A DNA stretch of 64,000 bases from DAOPZJ01 sp964587625. Its GTDB lineage: Bacteria > Bacillota > Clostridia > Oscillospirales > JAKOTC01. Below, piece after piece: positions 8,280-16,609 of the stretch. The first letter of the stretch is position 1. Each line of letters opens with the position of its first letter. The stretch lies in assembly GCA_964587625.1 (NCBI GenBank), contig CAZPLU010000006.1, forward strand, positions 1-64,000, written 5' to 3'. Under the pieces are notes generated by a model that worked only from the letters and a program-made list of their open reading frames with translations, was not told the origin of the DNA and made no database searches. The position numbers and the translations under genes were made by a program.

Positions 8280-9788
8280 TCAATTTGAGTATATTGAATA
8301 CGAATCATCGATATGCTTCGCCGCCTGATACTGCGCCGTATCAATCCCCTCCCGCGCGGCGATATAATCCAGCGCGGTTTGGAAATAGGTCTCGACCGAA
8401 AACTCAATCGGCGTCGGGATGATATAGTTCTTTTGGTAAGCCGTAATCACATTGCCGAACATATCTGCCCATGGGATATCCTTATCCCAATCGTCGTCTT
8501 CGTCGACACAAATAAAGCCAAATCCCCAGTACCAAATTGTCCCGTCGAGTTTTTGAACAAAGTGCAGTCCGGTCGTCCCGGTCAATATCCGCCGGACATT
8601 TTCCATAATCATAGTCGGTTGGCTGAAAATTGCCTCTTTCGCCATATATTCACGCTTGTTAAAATTACTGGAGCTCAAATCGCCGCCCTCATAACAGATA
8701 CCGTTGCCCAGTATTCCTTTATCTCCATATCCCCACGACCACAGGGTATTGTCTGTCTTTAAAACAAACATTCCCATGTCGCTGTCTTCCATCTGTATAA
8801 CATTCTCCATGACCAATGTCGGAGTTGCTGTAAATTGCGGGTACTCTGCAAGATTCATCAGCGCGTTTCCGCCCGATAAGAGAAGATCATAGATGTTTTG
8901 ACCGCACGCGTACAGCTTATTGTCTCCGGTCAAGTAATATGTCGTCAAGGTTCTCACCCATGCGTCGGTGACATTATCCGCCAATTTATATGGTGTTGTG
9001 ATCACGCAGTCCCGCGTTTTATAATCGAGATCGCCGTGTTCTCCGTTACCGCATTGGCCGTATTCGTTCCCGCCATAACTCCATAATGTACCATCGCTTT
9101 TTAAAAACAGCACCGCTGCATCAAACGATGATTCGGCAATGATTCTCTCCACCCCATCCATAAATTTTTTCGGTTTTTCAACGACTTCCGCGGTCAAACT
9201 ATTAACCGAAAAAGTCCAAACACTGCCGTCATTTTTCAAAGCGAAATAGGAATAGCCGAGCGCAAAATCCTTGACACCCGTCAACACGAGTTCATTACGG
9301 CTTCTATATGAACCCGACAATTGAAAATTATCGCTTTCGGGAATCGTACACAACTCCCCCTTCTTCGTTAAGTATAAGGATAAATGCGTTTTGGCGACAT
9401 TTTCTTTTACGGTTTGCGGCACGCATGAGTCCTCTTCCAAACGCTTGCCCCATTCGATGATTTCACCGTTTTGGGTGAGCCCTCTGTTTCCCCGGAGAAC
9501 ATATGCAACATTGGAATATGTTTTCGTCGGGACATTATTATAGACAATTGCATTTCCCTGCCCGAGACAATCCCCGGGGTAATCGTTCAAACTCATACCG
9601 GCGTTGCGCCCGTCATACCCCCAAGTATACAGGTCGCCGTTATTATCGATATAAGACCAGTAACCGATATTTAATGATATGGCAGGAAGTTCGGGCTGAT
9701 ACAGGTCAACTTGCATCATTTTCCCGACCTTGGAACACCCGGTAAAGAAAAATAATCCGATCAAAACAGCAACTAATGTTCTTTTCAT
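8280..9788 (-). CDS. RCC1-repeat lipoprotein 4
   Basis: A 502-residue lipoprotein; signal peptide MKRTLVAVLIGLFFFTGC gives Cys18. The start at 9788 has AGGAGA 8 bases upstream; the open frame extends further but without a signal peptide. RCC1 motifs include LYTWGYDGRNAG, LWSYGGNEYGQCGNGEHG, LYACGQN, LWSWGYGDKGILGNG and IWYWGFG. The C-terminal tail is variant (REGIDTAQYQAAKH plus about ten extra residues). It follows secreted-protein gene B and a 14-bp hairpin, and precedes paralogue 3. Confidence 0.85.
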   Translation of the reverse strand: MKRTLVAVLIGLFFFTGCSKVGKMMQVDLYQPELPAISLNIGYWSYIDNNGDLYTWGYDGRNAGMSLNDYPGDCLGQGNAIVYNNVPTKTYSNVAYVLRGNRGLTQNGEIIEWGKRLEEDSCVPQTVKENVAKTHLSLYLTKKGELCTIPESDNFQLSGSYRSRNELVLTGVKDFALGYSYFALKNDGSVWTFSVNSLTAEVVEKPKKFMDGVERIIAESSFDAAVLFLKSDGTLWSYGGNEYGQCGNGEHGDLDYKTRDCVITTPYKLADNVTDAWVRTLTTYYLTGDNKLYACGQNIYDLLLSGGNALMNLAEYPQFTATPTLVMENVIQMEDSDMGMFVLKTDNTLWSWGYGDKGILGNGICYEGGDLSSSNFNKREYMAKEAIFSQPTMIMENVRRILTGTTGLHFVQKLDGTIWYWGFGFICVDEDDDWDKDIPWADMFGNVITAYQKNYIIPTPIEFSVETYFQTALDYIAAREGIDTAQYQAAKHIDDSYSIYSN

Positions 9789-9833
9789 AAACAATTCTCC
9801 TGAAATTAAATCTGCGATTCGATTCATGGGACT

Positions 9834-9865
9834 GCCGTGGGTCGGACAACAGTCCGACCCACGGC
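9834..9865 (-). other. intercistronic hairpin
   Basis: A perfect 14-bp stem (GCCGTGGGTCGGAC arm) with a four-base loop between secreted-protein gene B and RCC1 gene 4. There is no T-run, so simple termination is unlikely. The stem sequence differs from those at the other junctions. Confidence 0.7.
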
Positions 9866-9877
9866 AACACTTATTGA

Positions 9878-10222
9878 TTAAAGATAATCCCAATCGCCAC
9901 TCCAGGAACAAGCGGTGGCATCTATCTTTAAAGGATAACTCGGACCATTCAGTTCCACATAAAGTGGTCCTCCGACAGCAGAAGTGGCTATGTCATAAGC
10001 GTAACGTTTGCCGTAACAATCGCTCACCTCTGCCCAACAGTACTGACCTTGCCCTTGAGTCGACTCGCTCCAAACAAATACATGTCGGTAAAAGAGCACG
10101 GAACCGTCCACAGTTGACCATTTGCCTCCTGTGATCGCCGCGCTTGTCGGGATGACGGTAAGTGACGCCAGCATGAGAACTGCCAGCAGGACAACCAGAT
10201 ACTTTTTGATCTTGAATTTCAT
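9878..10222 (-). CDS. small secreted protein B
   Basis: A 114-residue Sec-exported protein; signal peptide MKFKIKKYLVVLLAVLMLAS with likely cleavage after TSA (~29). The start at 10222 is preceded by GGAGG. The mature part contains HVFVWSESTQGQGQYCWAEVSDCYGKR, where YCWAEV matches WCWAEV of protein A. The first Cys of the family pair is replaced by Ser in this copy, with Cys residues at other positions. It shares the structured leader and lies in front of RCC1 lipoproteins 4 and 3. Function unknown. Confidence 0.72.
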   Translation of the reverse strand: MKFKIKKYLVVLLAVLMLASLTVIPTSAAITGGKWSTVDGSVLFYRHVFVWSESTQGQGQYCWAEVSDCYGKRYAYDIATSAVGGPLYVELNGPSYPLKIDATACSWSGDWDYL

Positions 10223-10239
10223 TTTTGCTACCTCCGTAA

Positions 10240-10354
10240 CTGCCCCGTGCGGCGCAAGTTGCTTGCCCCACACATTTTCCGGCAGGCCTGATTTTTCCCG
10301 GAGCGCTGAATGACCCTGGTGCCAAAGCGGGTTTTTGTTCCGCCGCGCCCCGGG
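10240..10354 (-). ncRNA. structured leader RNA of secreted protein B
   Basis: It carries the outer pairing CCGGGG with CTCCGG, GCGG with CCGC, the hairpin CGCTTTGGC..GTCATTCAGCG, and a hairpin near the start codon (10248-10255 with 10265-10272, plus AAG with CTT). The last has a G-U pair that forms only in minus-strand RNA. Confidence 0.5.
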
Positions 10355-10510
10355 TCAACTGTCCAAGAGCAGCACTTCCCGCCTTGACTTTTTTACCCAA
10401 AATCGACAAACCGAAGCAATAAGGTTTATCTCTCCCGATGGTTCAATATGAGCAAAACCGGCGACGCAAACCGAAGCGATGAAAAATAAAATTCCGCTCA
10501 TTGTTTCCAT
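10355..10510 (-). CDS. 51-residue hydrophobic leader ORF
   Basis: ATG at 10510 is preceded by an ideal AAGGAGGTGA site. The peptide starts METMSGILFFIASVCVAGFA (hydrophobic) and ends KKSRREVLLLDS. The stop codon touches the first arm of the structured leader RNA. An identical 156-base copy is at 16299-16454. It could be a translated leader peptide controlling the downstream secreted-protein gene, or a small membrane peptide. Identity of the two copies means coding constraint cannot be tested from them. Confidence 0.45.
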   Translation of the reverse strand: METMSGILFFIASVCVAGFAHIEPSGEINLIASVCRFWVKKSRREVLLLDS

Positions 10511-10562
10511 CCCGTTTTCACCTCCTTAATTTTGTTTACGAATCAAAAATTCGTCTTACTTC

Positions 10563-10600
10563 ATCTATAAAACAATCGAGACCCCCGTTTTTGGTCATCG
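10563..10600 (-). promoter_or_regulatory. conserved promoter/operator element, copy 1
   Basis: Minus strand contains GACC-N9-GGTC followed by CGATTGTTTTATAGAT. The 38-base element recurs at 14071, 16509 and 24446, each upstream of a gene of this locus. TATAGA may be a -10 box; the inverted repeat covers the usual -35 position. Confidence 0.5.
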
Positions 10601-10664
10601 CTTTAAAAAATATTCTGAAAATCTTTTTATTCGATATTCAATGTTATTTTGGAACCGCCCGAAA

Positions 10665-12158
10665 TCATTTTTCAATATACCGCGCCGCCTGATACTGCGA
10701 GATATCCGCGCCGGACTGCGCCGCTATATACTCCAGCGCGGTTTGAAAATAGGTCTCGACCGAAAAATCAATCGGCGTCGGGATGATGTAGTGCTTTTGG
10801 AACAGTTGATCGCTCCAGCTGCTGATTTTTGTGTCCCAATCGTCGTCTTCATCCGCCAAAATATAGTCCAACCCCCAATACATCACCCGTCCGTCTAACA
10901 TCTCTATGAATTGCAAATATTCGTGAGAACCGACATACCGCTTGACCCCGTCGAGGATTTTTACCGGCTTAAAAAACTCGGCGTTTCCACTTCTTAATTT
11001 CTCAGTCAGCGCGACAAGTCCCAAGTCCTCGGTTTTTGGCAGCGTTCCGTTTCCGAGTTCGCCGCATATATTTGTCCCCCAGGCCCACAGCGAATCATCC
11101 TCCTTGATCACCAAGCATACCGTGTTGAAATTGCCGCTGTAAACCACCTCTTTCACACCGCTCATGATAAAAACCGGTGTTGTATGCACGGAATGTGTTT
11201 GATCTGAATAAATGGTCTTTTCCCCGCCTTGCAAGAACAGATCGCTGTCGTTGCACCCCCAGCCGTAGAGGTCGCCGTTTTCCGTCACTGCATATACGGC
11301 TTGCCATTGGCTGTAATACACGTTTCTTACATGATCCAACACCTTAAACGGCTCCGAGACCACGCAATCCACCGAGCCTTTATCCAAATCCCCGTGCTCT
11401 CCGTTTCCGCACTGTCCGAATTCGTTGTTGCCGAAACTCCACAGCGAACCGTCTTCTTTCAGAAGAAAAACCGTGCCGCTGCTTTTTGTTCCTTTAAAAA
11501 TGCGTGTGACGTTTTTTGTTACCTGTCGTTTCTTTTTTAGATGAAGGTTAGAATCGAGTTGATAAGACCAAATCGTCGCGTCCTTTTTTAATGCGATCGT
11601 TCCGCCATTTCCGATACCTGTTCCCAAGAACGAACCGGCTATATCAACCACATCGGTATCTATCGAGACATCTCCTGTTCGATAATTTTTATCGGATGAA
11701 TCCATCTCATCAATCAACCGATATGTAAACAGCTCCCCTGAAGAAGTTAAATAAAATGTTCCGTTCATCATCGATATTCCTTGCCGAACAACTTCCGGAA
11801 CCGTTGCTTTTTTATCCGCTCGAAATCCCCATTGAAGCATTTCCCCGTTTTTTGTAACGCCACTGGTCATGATGACATATTCCATGTTCGAATAAATTTT
11901 CGTGGGAATATTATTATAGATCATTGCATCTCCCTGTCCTAAGGACGAATAATTTGCAATGGAATCGGTCCCGTTTAAATAGACATCGAATCCCCAAGTA
12001 AATAATTCTCCGTTTTGGTCGATATAACATTTTACCGGGCCGCTATTTCTTGCATATGGCAGTTCAAAAGTTTGTTCTTGTGCAACATTTCCCCCTGTTT
12101 TCCCGCAACCGGAAAAAATAAGTAACATTACTGATATTATACAAAATATTTTTTTCAT
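10665..12158 (-). CDS. RCC1-repeat lipoprotein 5
   Basis: A 497-residue lipoprotein with lipobox IFSGC (Cys18). It belongs to the second RCC1 subgroup with paralogues 7 and 8, sharing the phrases FRADKKAT, HTTPVFIMSGVKEVVYSGNFNT and LWAWGTN.CGELGNG. Other blade motifs are LFTWGFD, LWSFGNNEFGQCGNGEHG and LYGWGCNDSDLFL. The family tail (YIIPTPIDFSVETYFQTAL/SQYQAARY) is present. It lies downstream of the lipoprotein-permease pair, behind a 12-bp hairpin, rather than behind a secreted-protein gene. Confidence 0.85.
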   Translation of the reverse strand: MKKIFCIISVMLLIFSGCGKTGGNVAQEQTFELPYARNSGPVKCYIDQNGELFTWGFDVYLNGTDSIANYSSLGQGDAMIYNNIPTKIYSNMEYVIMTSGVTKNGEMLQWGFRADKKATVPEVVRQGISMMNGTFYLTSSGELFTYRLIDEMDSSDKNYRTGDVSIDTDVVDIAGSFLGTGIGNGGTIALKKDATIWSYQLDSNLHLKKKRQVTKNVTRIFKGTKSSGTVFLLKEDGSLWSFGNNEFGQCGNGEHGDLDKGSVDCVVSEPFKVLDHVRNVYYSQWQAVYAVTENGDLYGWGCNDSDLFLQGGEKTIYSDQTHSVHTTPVFIMSGVKEVVYSGNFNTVCLVIKEDDSLWAWGTNICGELGNGTLPKTEDLGLVALTEKLRSGNAEFFKPVKILDGVKRYVGSHEYLQFIEMLDGRVMYWGLDYILADEDDDWDTKISSWSDQLFQKHYIIPTPIDFSVETYFQTALEYIAAQSGADISQYQAARYIEK

Positions 12159-12194
12159 ATCCTATTACACTCCCTCTATGCGTTTTTAAGATGG

Positions 12195-12223
12195 AAGCCG
12201 GCGCGGGTTCTCCGCGCCGGCTT
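12195..12223 (-). other. intercistronic hairpin between permease and RCC1 gene 5
   Basis: A 12-bp stem AAGCCGGCGCGG/CCGCGCCGGCTT with a 5-base loop. The same arms recur at 20277-20305 in front of RCC1 gene 8. Confidence 0.65.
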
Positions 12224-12242
12224 TTTCAGATTCCTTTCGGTT

Positions 12243-13637
12243 TTATTCCTTTCCGCGCAGCAGCGTGTCGTATTCCACGACCGAAATTTTAATCAGCGGG
12301 AACGCCAGCGCGATCAGCGAGACCACGGCGCTCACCCCGATTGCGCAGGCGGCGGCGAACGGGCTGATTCGGGAGACCTGCACGCCGAAGATGCCCATTT
12401 GATTGTATGTAAACACTCCGCCGCCGAACAACAGCGCGCACAAAAACGCCCCGATGTTCGAAATCAACAGGATGACGAACACCTCGAACGCCATAAACCA
12501 TTTGATGTGCGCCACCGTGCCGCCCGAAATCAAATGAACGGCATAGGTCTTGAACGAAGCCATCAGCTTGTTCGCCAGATTCAGCGACAAGCACAGCGTC
12601 GAGCTGGCTAAAATCAACACCGACGCCAGCAGCAGCAAATCAAAATAATCGTCTGCGCTCTGCCTAAAAGTGTCGCTGATCATCATGACGCGGCGGGGAA
12701 AGAGCGTTGAAAATCCGTTTTGCCTGACGTATTGATCAATCGGGTATGATACTTCATTTGTAAAAATGATCCCATCGCATAAATCGCCCAACCGCATGAT
12801 ATACAATACTCTTCCGTATTTTTCATAATATGATAAACTCGAATATGCGGGGTCATTCCGGTCCGGTTCCGCCGGCATTTCCATGTGCGTGTAGTCCAGG
12901 TAGGGTATCAATAAAAAGGTGTCCAAGGTCACTATCGTTTCAAAATCCTGCGCTTCCGGCGGTAAAATAGAAGTCCCCGGTTCCAAAAACCCGGCGATGA
13001 TATAGTCCTGCTCGATTCCGCTGTGCAGATACGACGCGCCGTTCAGAATATCGCCTACTTTGTAAAATTCATTCCACGCCCAGCCGCAGACAACCGGAAT
13101 GACCTCGATATCATAGTCGGAATGGTCGAAACCGGAAAAGTCCGCCCCGACCGCGATTTTCAACTTGAAGCGATCGAAAACACGGGCGTCAATCGAATAA
13201 GCCGCCGCGTTTGACAGATATTTACCGGTCTCCGCAACATACAACCTGTCTCGGAACGCATCGAAATCCTGATAGCCAACCAGACAGTTATCGCCGACTT
13301 TGAGGTCATATAGCTGCAGACCACCGTCCGTGAAATGCAAGAATTCGAACTCCGTCGCGGCGTTGATCTGTCGGAAATAATTGCGCAACCCCTCAACCTG
13401 TTCGTCGGTGTAATTGAAAGTATTTTCACCGGTATTCATCGGTTGCTGCACAAAAAACCGGTATTCATCCTCGGGGTACGCCGAATAAAAGTCGTCCACG
13501 CGCTCCTCGTTGTGCTCGGCGTATCCCATCGCGCCGATAATCAGGAACAAGCCGACCACCATCATCGCAATGATCAGCGCGGATAGGAGCTTACGGCGCG
13601 CCAGCCCGTGAAACGCCTGCTCCAATATGATTTTCAT
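12243..13637 (-). CDS. FtsX-type permease, paralogue 2
   Basis: A 464-residue permease with the one-plus-three membrane segment plan and the C-terminus LLRGKE. The start follows GAGGGTG. From about 12270 to 12694 the DNA looks identical to paralogue 3 (21264-21688), whereas the extracytoplasmic domain, ~60-340, is clearly diverged. This supports gene conversion of the membrane part and diversification of the exposed part. It follows an intact small lipoprotein gene by 16 bases, which suggests that the lipoprotein acts with the permease. Substrate and ATPase partner unknown. Confidence 0.75.
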   Translation of the reverse strand: MKIILEQAFHGLARRKLLSALIIAMMVVGLFLIIGAMGYAEHNEERVDDFYSAYPEDEYRFFVQQPMNTGENTFNYTDEQVEGLRNYFRQINAATEFEFLHFTDGGLQLYDLKVGDNCLVGYQDFDAFRDRLYVAETGKYLSNAAAYSIDARVFDRFKLKIAVGADFSGFDHSDYDIEVIPVVCGWAWNEFYKVGDILNGASYLHSGIEQDYIIAGFLEPGTSILPPEAQDFETIVTLDTFLLIPYLDYTHMEMPAEPDRNDPAYSSLSYYEKYGRVLYIMRLGDLCDGIIFTNEVSYPIDQYVRQNGFSTLFPRRVMMISDTFRQSADDYFDLLLLASVLILASSTLCLSLNLANKLMASFKTYAVHLISGGTVAHIKWFMAFEVFVILLISNIGAFLCALLFGGGVFTYNQMGIFGVQVSRISPFAAACAIGVSAVVSLIALAFPLIKISVVEYDTLLRGKE

Positions 13638-13653
13638 TCAATGACACCCTCTT

Positions 13654-14025
13654 TTATTCGACTTTCGTCAAAACCATATCCACGTCGTCCCTTGTCAGCG
13701 TCAGCGTTTTTCCGTCCTCGCTCAGCGCATAAGTATATTCCTTGCTCTTCACGTCGAGATAAATCCCGCTCATAATCAGCTTGTCGTCCTTTGTTTTACA
13801 CATACCCTCTGACTTTTTGCTGCTGCTTCCGCTTCCCTCCAGGGCCCTTGTCACGATGCTTTCCATTGTGCCGTTTTGATTGAAAATATAGGTCGCTGTC
13901 GTAATTTCTTCCCGATAATACCACTCCCCGACCAGTTCCTTTTTGATCGGCGAACACCCCGCCGATAAAATTGCGACAATCGCCAACACGACTGCCGCCA
14001 GCGCCGTCACGCTGCGTGTCTTCAT
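13654..14025 (-). CDS. small lipoprotein
   Basis: A 123-residue protein with signal peptide ending LSAGC (Cys24). The mature part reads LVGEWYYREEITTATYIFNQNG, which resembles the small lipocalin-like lipoproteins of Bacillota (GxWYY...YxFxxDGT). The C-terminal strands include YALSEDGKTLTL. It is the first gene after the promoter element at 14071 and overlaps no neighbour. A decayed copy exists at 2445-2600 before FtsX paralogue 1; no copy precedes paralogue 3. An accessory role for the permease is inferred from this linkage. Confidence 0.75.
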   Translation of the reverse strand: MKTRSVTALAAVVLAIVAILSAGCSPIKKELVGEWYYREEITTATYIFNQNGTMESIVTRALEGSGSSSKKSEGMCKTKDDKLIMSGIYLDVKSKEYTYALSEDGKTLTLTRDDVDMVLTKVE

Positions 14026-14070
14026 GTGAAATCGCTCCTTTCAAATCGTAACTCCGATAAACTCTTGCCT

Positions 14071-14108
14071 ATCTATAAAACAATTGAAACCCCTGTTTTT
14101 GGTCATGG
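14071..14108 (-). promoter_or_regulatory. conserved promoter/operator element, copy 2
   Basis: Same 38-base element as at 10563, here with GACC-N9-GGTT. It lies between RCC1 gene 6 and the lipoprotein gene and so should drive the lipoprotein and permease. Confidence 0.5.
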
Positions 14109-14139
14109 CTTGAAAATTTATTTTTGTTTGTCCTGCATT

Positions 14140-15579
14140 TTACTTTTCAATATACCGCGCCGCCTGATACTGCGAGATATCCGCGCCCGGCTGCGCCGCG
14201 ATATAGTCCAGCGCGGTTTGAAAGTATGTATCCACCGAAAACTCAATCGGCGTCGGGATGTTGTATCGTTTGATGTAGAAAATTCCTTTGCCTTCTTGGT
14301 TTTTTATAACATTGTCCCATTCGTTTCCGACGTTTGAGCAAACATCGTCGTTACCCCAATAAAACACCTTCCCATCCGTTTTTTGGGCGAAAATAAGCGC
14401 CCCGCCCGTTCCGAAGATCCGTTCGATTCCTTCGAGAATTTTTACCGGCATGCTGACAGCATACGAGTCGCTTTTTTCAACTTCCGTCATTTCGTGACCG
14501 AGTACCCCGCTGTTTGCCAACCCCCAACTCCAAACTGACCCGTCTGTTTTAATGACAAACAACGCTGTTGCATTGCCGCAAAACGTTTCCCTGACATTAT
14601 CCATGATGTGTTTCGGTTCCGTGACGAAACTGCGGTCGGTATCATTCGGCAAGCTGTATTTTTCTCCGGTCAATATCAAATCGTAATCATTCAGTCCCCA
14701 GCCGTAAAGACCGCCGTCTTCCGTAACGGCATATGCTGCCGAAGCGGATAGCCATGCGTCTTTGACGTGTTCCATAATTTTATAAGGGACCGTGACCACA
14801 CTGTCCTCGGTGTTATATGAAAGATCGCCGTGTTCTCCGTTTCCGCACTGACCGAATTCGTTGTTGCCGTAAAACCAAAGCGAACCGTCTTTTTTTAACA
14901 GCAAAGCGGCATTTGCGTTATGAATGATTTTTTTCACCCCCTTCAAAATTTTTTTCGGACTCTCCACGAATTCAAAAGTTGAATGATCAATTCGAAACGC
15001 CCATAATTCGCCGTTTTCTTTTAAAACCAATTGTCTGTAGGTTGTCGCGCTGTCCACGACATTTTCCATAATCAGCGTATCTTCGTTGTTATATGATTTG
15101 CTCTGTCCAACATGTTCAATATCATATCGTGCGTAAAGCTTTTTATCTGCGGTTATATAAAAACTGTTCTTCATAACTTCAATATTTCCGTTCCGCACGA
15201 TTTCGATTTCTGTTAACGCCGCTTTTTCAATGAACGGATCGCCCCACATAATCATATCTCCATCCGCGGTCAGTCCCTGATAACTGCCCCATGAGATATA
15301 TTTCACATCTTCATAAACTTTTGTGGGAATGTTATTATAAAGGACGCCGCTCCCTTGCCCTAAGGAGGTTTTATAAAATTTTGATTCCGCCATGCCGGCA
15401 TTGCAACCGTCGTATCCCCATGTGAAAAGCGTACCTTTTTGATCGAGATACCACTTTACTCCGAACCTGAACCCACTTTGCGGTTTTATGTTTTCATCCG
15501 AATTGATCGGCAGGGACAATACGGCACACCCGCTTGCATAAAAGAACATAATTAAAAGAATAATCATGGTTTTTTTCAT
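14140..15579 (-). CDS. RCC1-repeat lipoprotein 6
   Basis: A 479-residue lipoprotein; signal peptide MKKTMIILLIMFFYASGC gives Cys18. The start at 15579 is taken because the signal peptide begins there and GAGAGG lies 12 bases upstream; an ATG 12 bases earlier is too close to that site, and a long upstream extension has no signal peptide. Blades show LFTWGYDGCNAG, LWFYGNNEFGQCGNGEHG, LYGWGLNDYDLIL, VWSWGLANSGVLG and VFYWG. It resembles paralogue 1 in the LYGWGLND blade. It follows secreted-protein gene C and a strong hairpin. Confidence 0.83.
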   Translation of the reverse strand: MKKTMIILLIMFFYASGCAVLSLPINSDENIKPQSGFRFGVKWYLDQKGTLFTWGYDGCNAGMAESKFYKTSLGQGSGVLYNNIPTKVYEDVKYISWGSYQGLTADGDMIMWGDPFIEKAALTEIEIVRNGNIEVMKNSFYITADKKLYARYDIEHVGQSKSYNNEDTLIMENVVDSATTYRQLVLKENGELWAFRIDHSTFEFVESPKKILKGVKKIIHNANAALLLKKDGSLWFYGNNEFGQCGNGEHGDLSYNTEDSVVTVPYKIMEHVKDAWLSASAAYAVTEDGGLYGWGLNDYDLILTGEKYSLPNDTDRSFVTEPKHIMDNVRETFCGNATALFVIKTDGSVWSWGLANSGVLGHEMTEVEKSDSYAVSMPVKILEGIERIFGTGGALIFAQKTDGKVFYWGNDDVCSNVGNEWDNVIKNQEGKGIFYIKRYNIPTPIEFSVDTYFQTALDYIAAQPGADISQYQAARYIEK

Positions 15580-15756
15580 TTTTATGGACATCCTCTCGTA
15601 AGATTTTAAGGTTTGAAAAATTGTTTTTAACTTATTGCAAACCACTTTTATTTCAAGACAAATGAAAGTAGTTTTACCCAATGCGGAGCCATTTACCGTT
15701 TTATCCACACCTTGTTTTTTAATGGCTTCACTATAATTTATTATGGATGATGAATC

Positions 15757-15783
15757 CCCCGCGCCCCCTAAGGGGGCGCGGGG
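15757..15783 (-). other. intercistronic hairpin
   Basis: A perfect 12-bp, all-GC stem (CCCCGCGCCCCC arm) with a three-base loop between secreted-protein gene C and RCC1 gene 6. The following ~175 bases up to the RCC1 start contain no other feature that I can identify. Confidence 0.7.
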
Positions 15784-15792
15784 TCTCAATCC

Positions 15793-16155
15793 TCAGCAAT
15801 GGCAATCCCAACTATAGGATCCTCCATATGTCGTGGGATCGGTTAGCAGATAAAACGGGGATGAGGCCAGAGCATGCGCGGTATCATCGCCGCACCCAGG
15901 ATCTCCGCTGTCATAACTGAAATCCGAATATCCGTTACTGCCGTGTACTTCGCTTTGACAATGATAGGGCGAAAGCGGACAATAAACAGTGGCATAAGCG
16001 ATCGTTTTATACATGCCGTGATCAACATAATAATATTCGTCAACACCGCCGTTGCCGATATCACTATGATGACTTGCATGAACAGGAACAACAAATACTG
16101 TTATCGAGATGATCATCATCAGGACGACAAGCAGTTTTTTAAATTTCTTCAACAT
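15793..16155 (-). CDS. small secreted protein C
   Basis: A 120-residue protein with a Sec signal peptide (MLKKFKKLLVVLMMIISITV, cleavage likely after VHA, ~27). The start at 16155 has GGAGG 8 bases upstream; the open frame extends further into the leader. The mature part carries YATVYCPLSPYHCQSEVHG, the family Cys-x-x-SPY-x-Cys motif, followed by YDSGDPGCGDD and the C-terminal WDCHC. The CHC ending is shared with proteins D and E. Six Cys suggest disulphides. It precedes RCC1 lipoprotein 6. Confidence 0.75.
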   Translation of the reverse strand: MLKKFKKLLVVLMMIISITVFVVPVHASHHSDIGNGGVDEYYYVDHGMYKTIAYATVYCPLSPYHCQSEVHGSNGYSDFSYDSGDPGCGDDTAHALASSPFYLLTDPTTYGGSYSWDCHC

Positions 16156-16179
16156 TTTTCGTTCCTCCTTCATGGGACG

Positions 16180-16298
16180 CCATGCGATACAATTGGTTTG
16201 TATCACACATTTTCCGGCAGGCAGATTTTCCTCGGGGACGCCTGATGACCCTGTTGCCAAAGCGACGTTTTAAAAAGAAACATTCGCCGCGCCCCGGG
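16180..16298 (-). ncRNA. structured leader RNA of secreted protein C
   Basis: It has the outer pairing CCGGGG with CCCCGA, the hairpin CGCTTTGGC..GTCATCAGGCG, and a start-proximal stem TGCGATAC (16183-16190) with GTATCACA (16200-16207). One position of that stem is a G-U pair only when read as minus-strand RNA. Confidence 0.55.
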
Positions 16299-16454
16299 TC
16301 AACTGTCCAAGAGCAGCACTTCCCGCCTTGACTTTTTTACCCAAAATCGACAAACCGAAGCAATAAGGTTTATCTCTCCCGATGGTTCAATATGAGCAAA
16401 ACCGGCGACGCAAACCGAAGCGATGAAAAATAAAATTCCGCTCATTGTTTCCAT
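16299..16454 (-). CDS. 51-residue hydrophobic leader ORF, second copy
   Basis: Identical over its 156 bases to 10355-10510, with a slightly weaker ribosome site (AAAGAGGTGA). Again it ends at the first arm of the structured leader RNA. Duplication is recent or maintained by gene conversion. Confidence 0.45.
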   Translation of the reverse strand: METMSGILFFIASVCVAGFAHIEPSGEINLIASVCRFWVKKSRREVLLLDS

Positions 16455-16508
16455 CCCGTTTTCACCTCTTTAATTTTGTTTGCGAATCAAACGAATTCGT
16501 TTGTCTTC

Positions 16509-16546
16509 ATTTATAAAACAATCGAGACCCCCGTTTTTAGTCATCG
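16509..16546 (-). promoter_or_regulatory. conserved promoter/operator element, copy 3
   Basis: The element matches 10563-10600 at nearly every base (ATTTATAAAACAATCGAGAC on the plus strand). It precedes the 51-residue ORF and secreted-protein gene C. Confidence 0.5.
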
Positions 16547-16609
16547 TTTTAAAAATATTTTGAAAATCTTTTTATTCGATATGCAATGTTGCTTTTATGT
16601 TGTTGCAAA

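Noticed and set aside
8261..8407. N-terminal extension of RCC1 lipoprotein 3
   Set aside because: It overlaps the end of RCC1 gene 4 and would bury the signal peptide; a GGAGGG site and lipoprotein signal support 8260.
10300..10510. Possible cyclic di-GMP riboswitch (GACGCAAA-like stretch)
   Set aside because: The short match is on the strand opposite the genes, the rest of the GEMM consensus is absent, and an ORF with an ideal ribosome site covers it.
15793..16260. Longer 155-residue version of secreted protein C starting MATGSSGVPE
   Set aside because: The extra residues translate the structured leader. In the sister copies the same leader is not open in that frame, and GGAGG supports the start at 16155.
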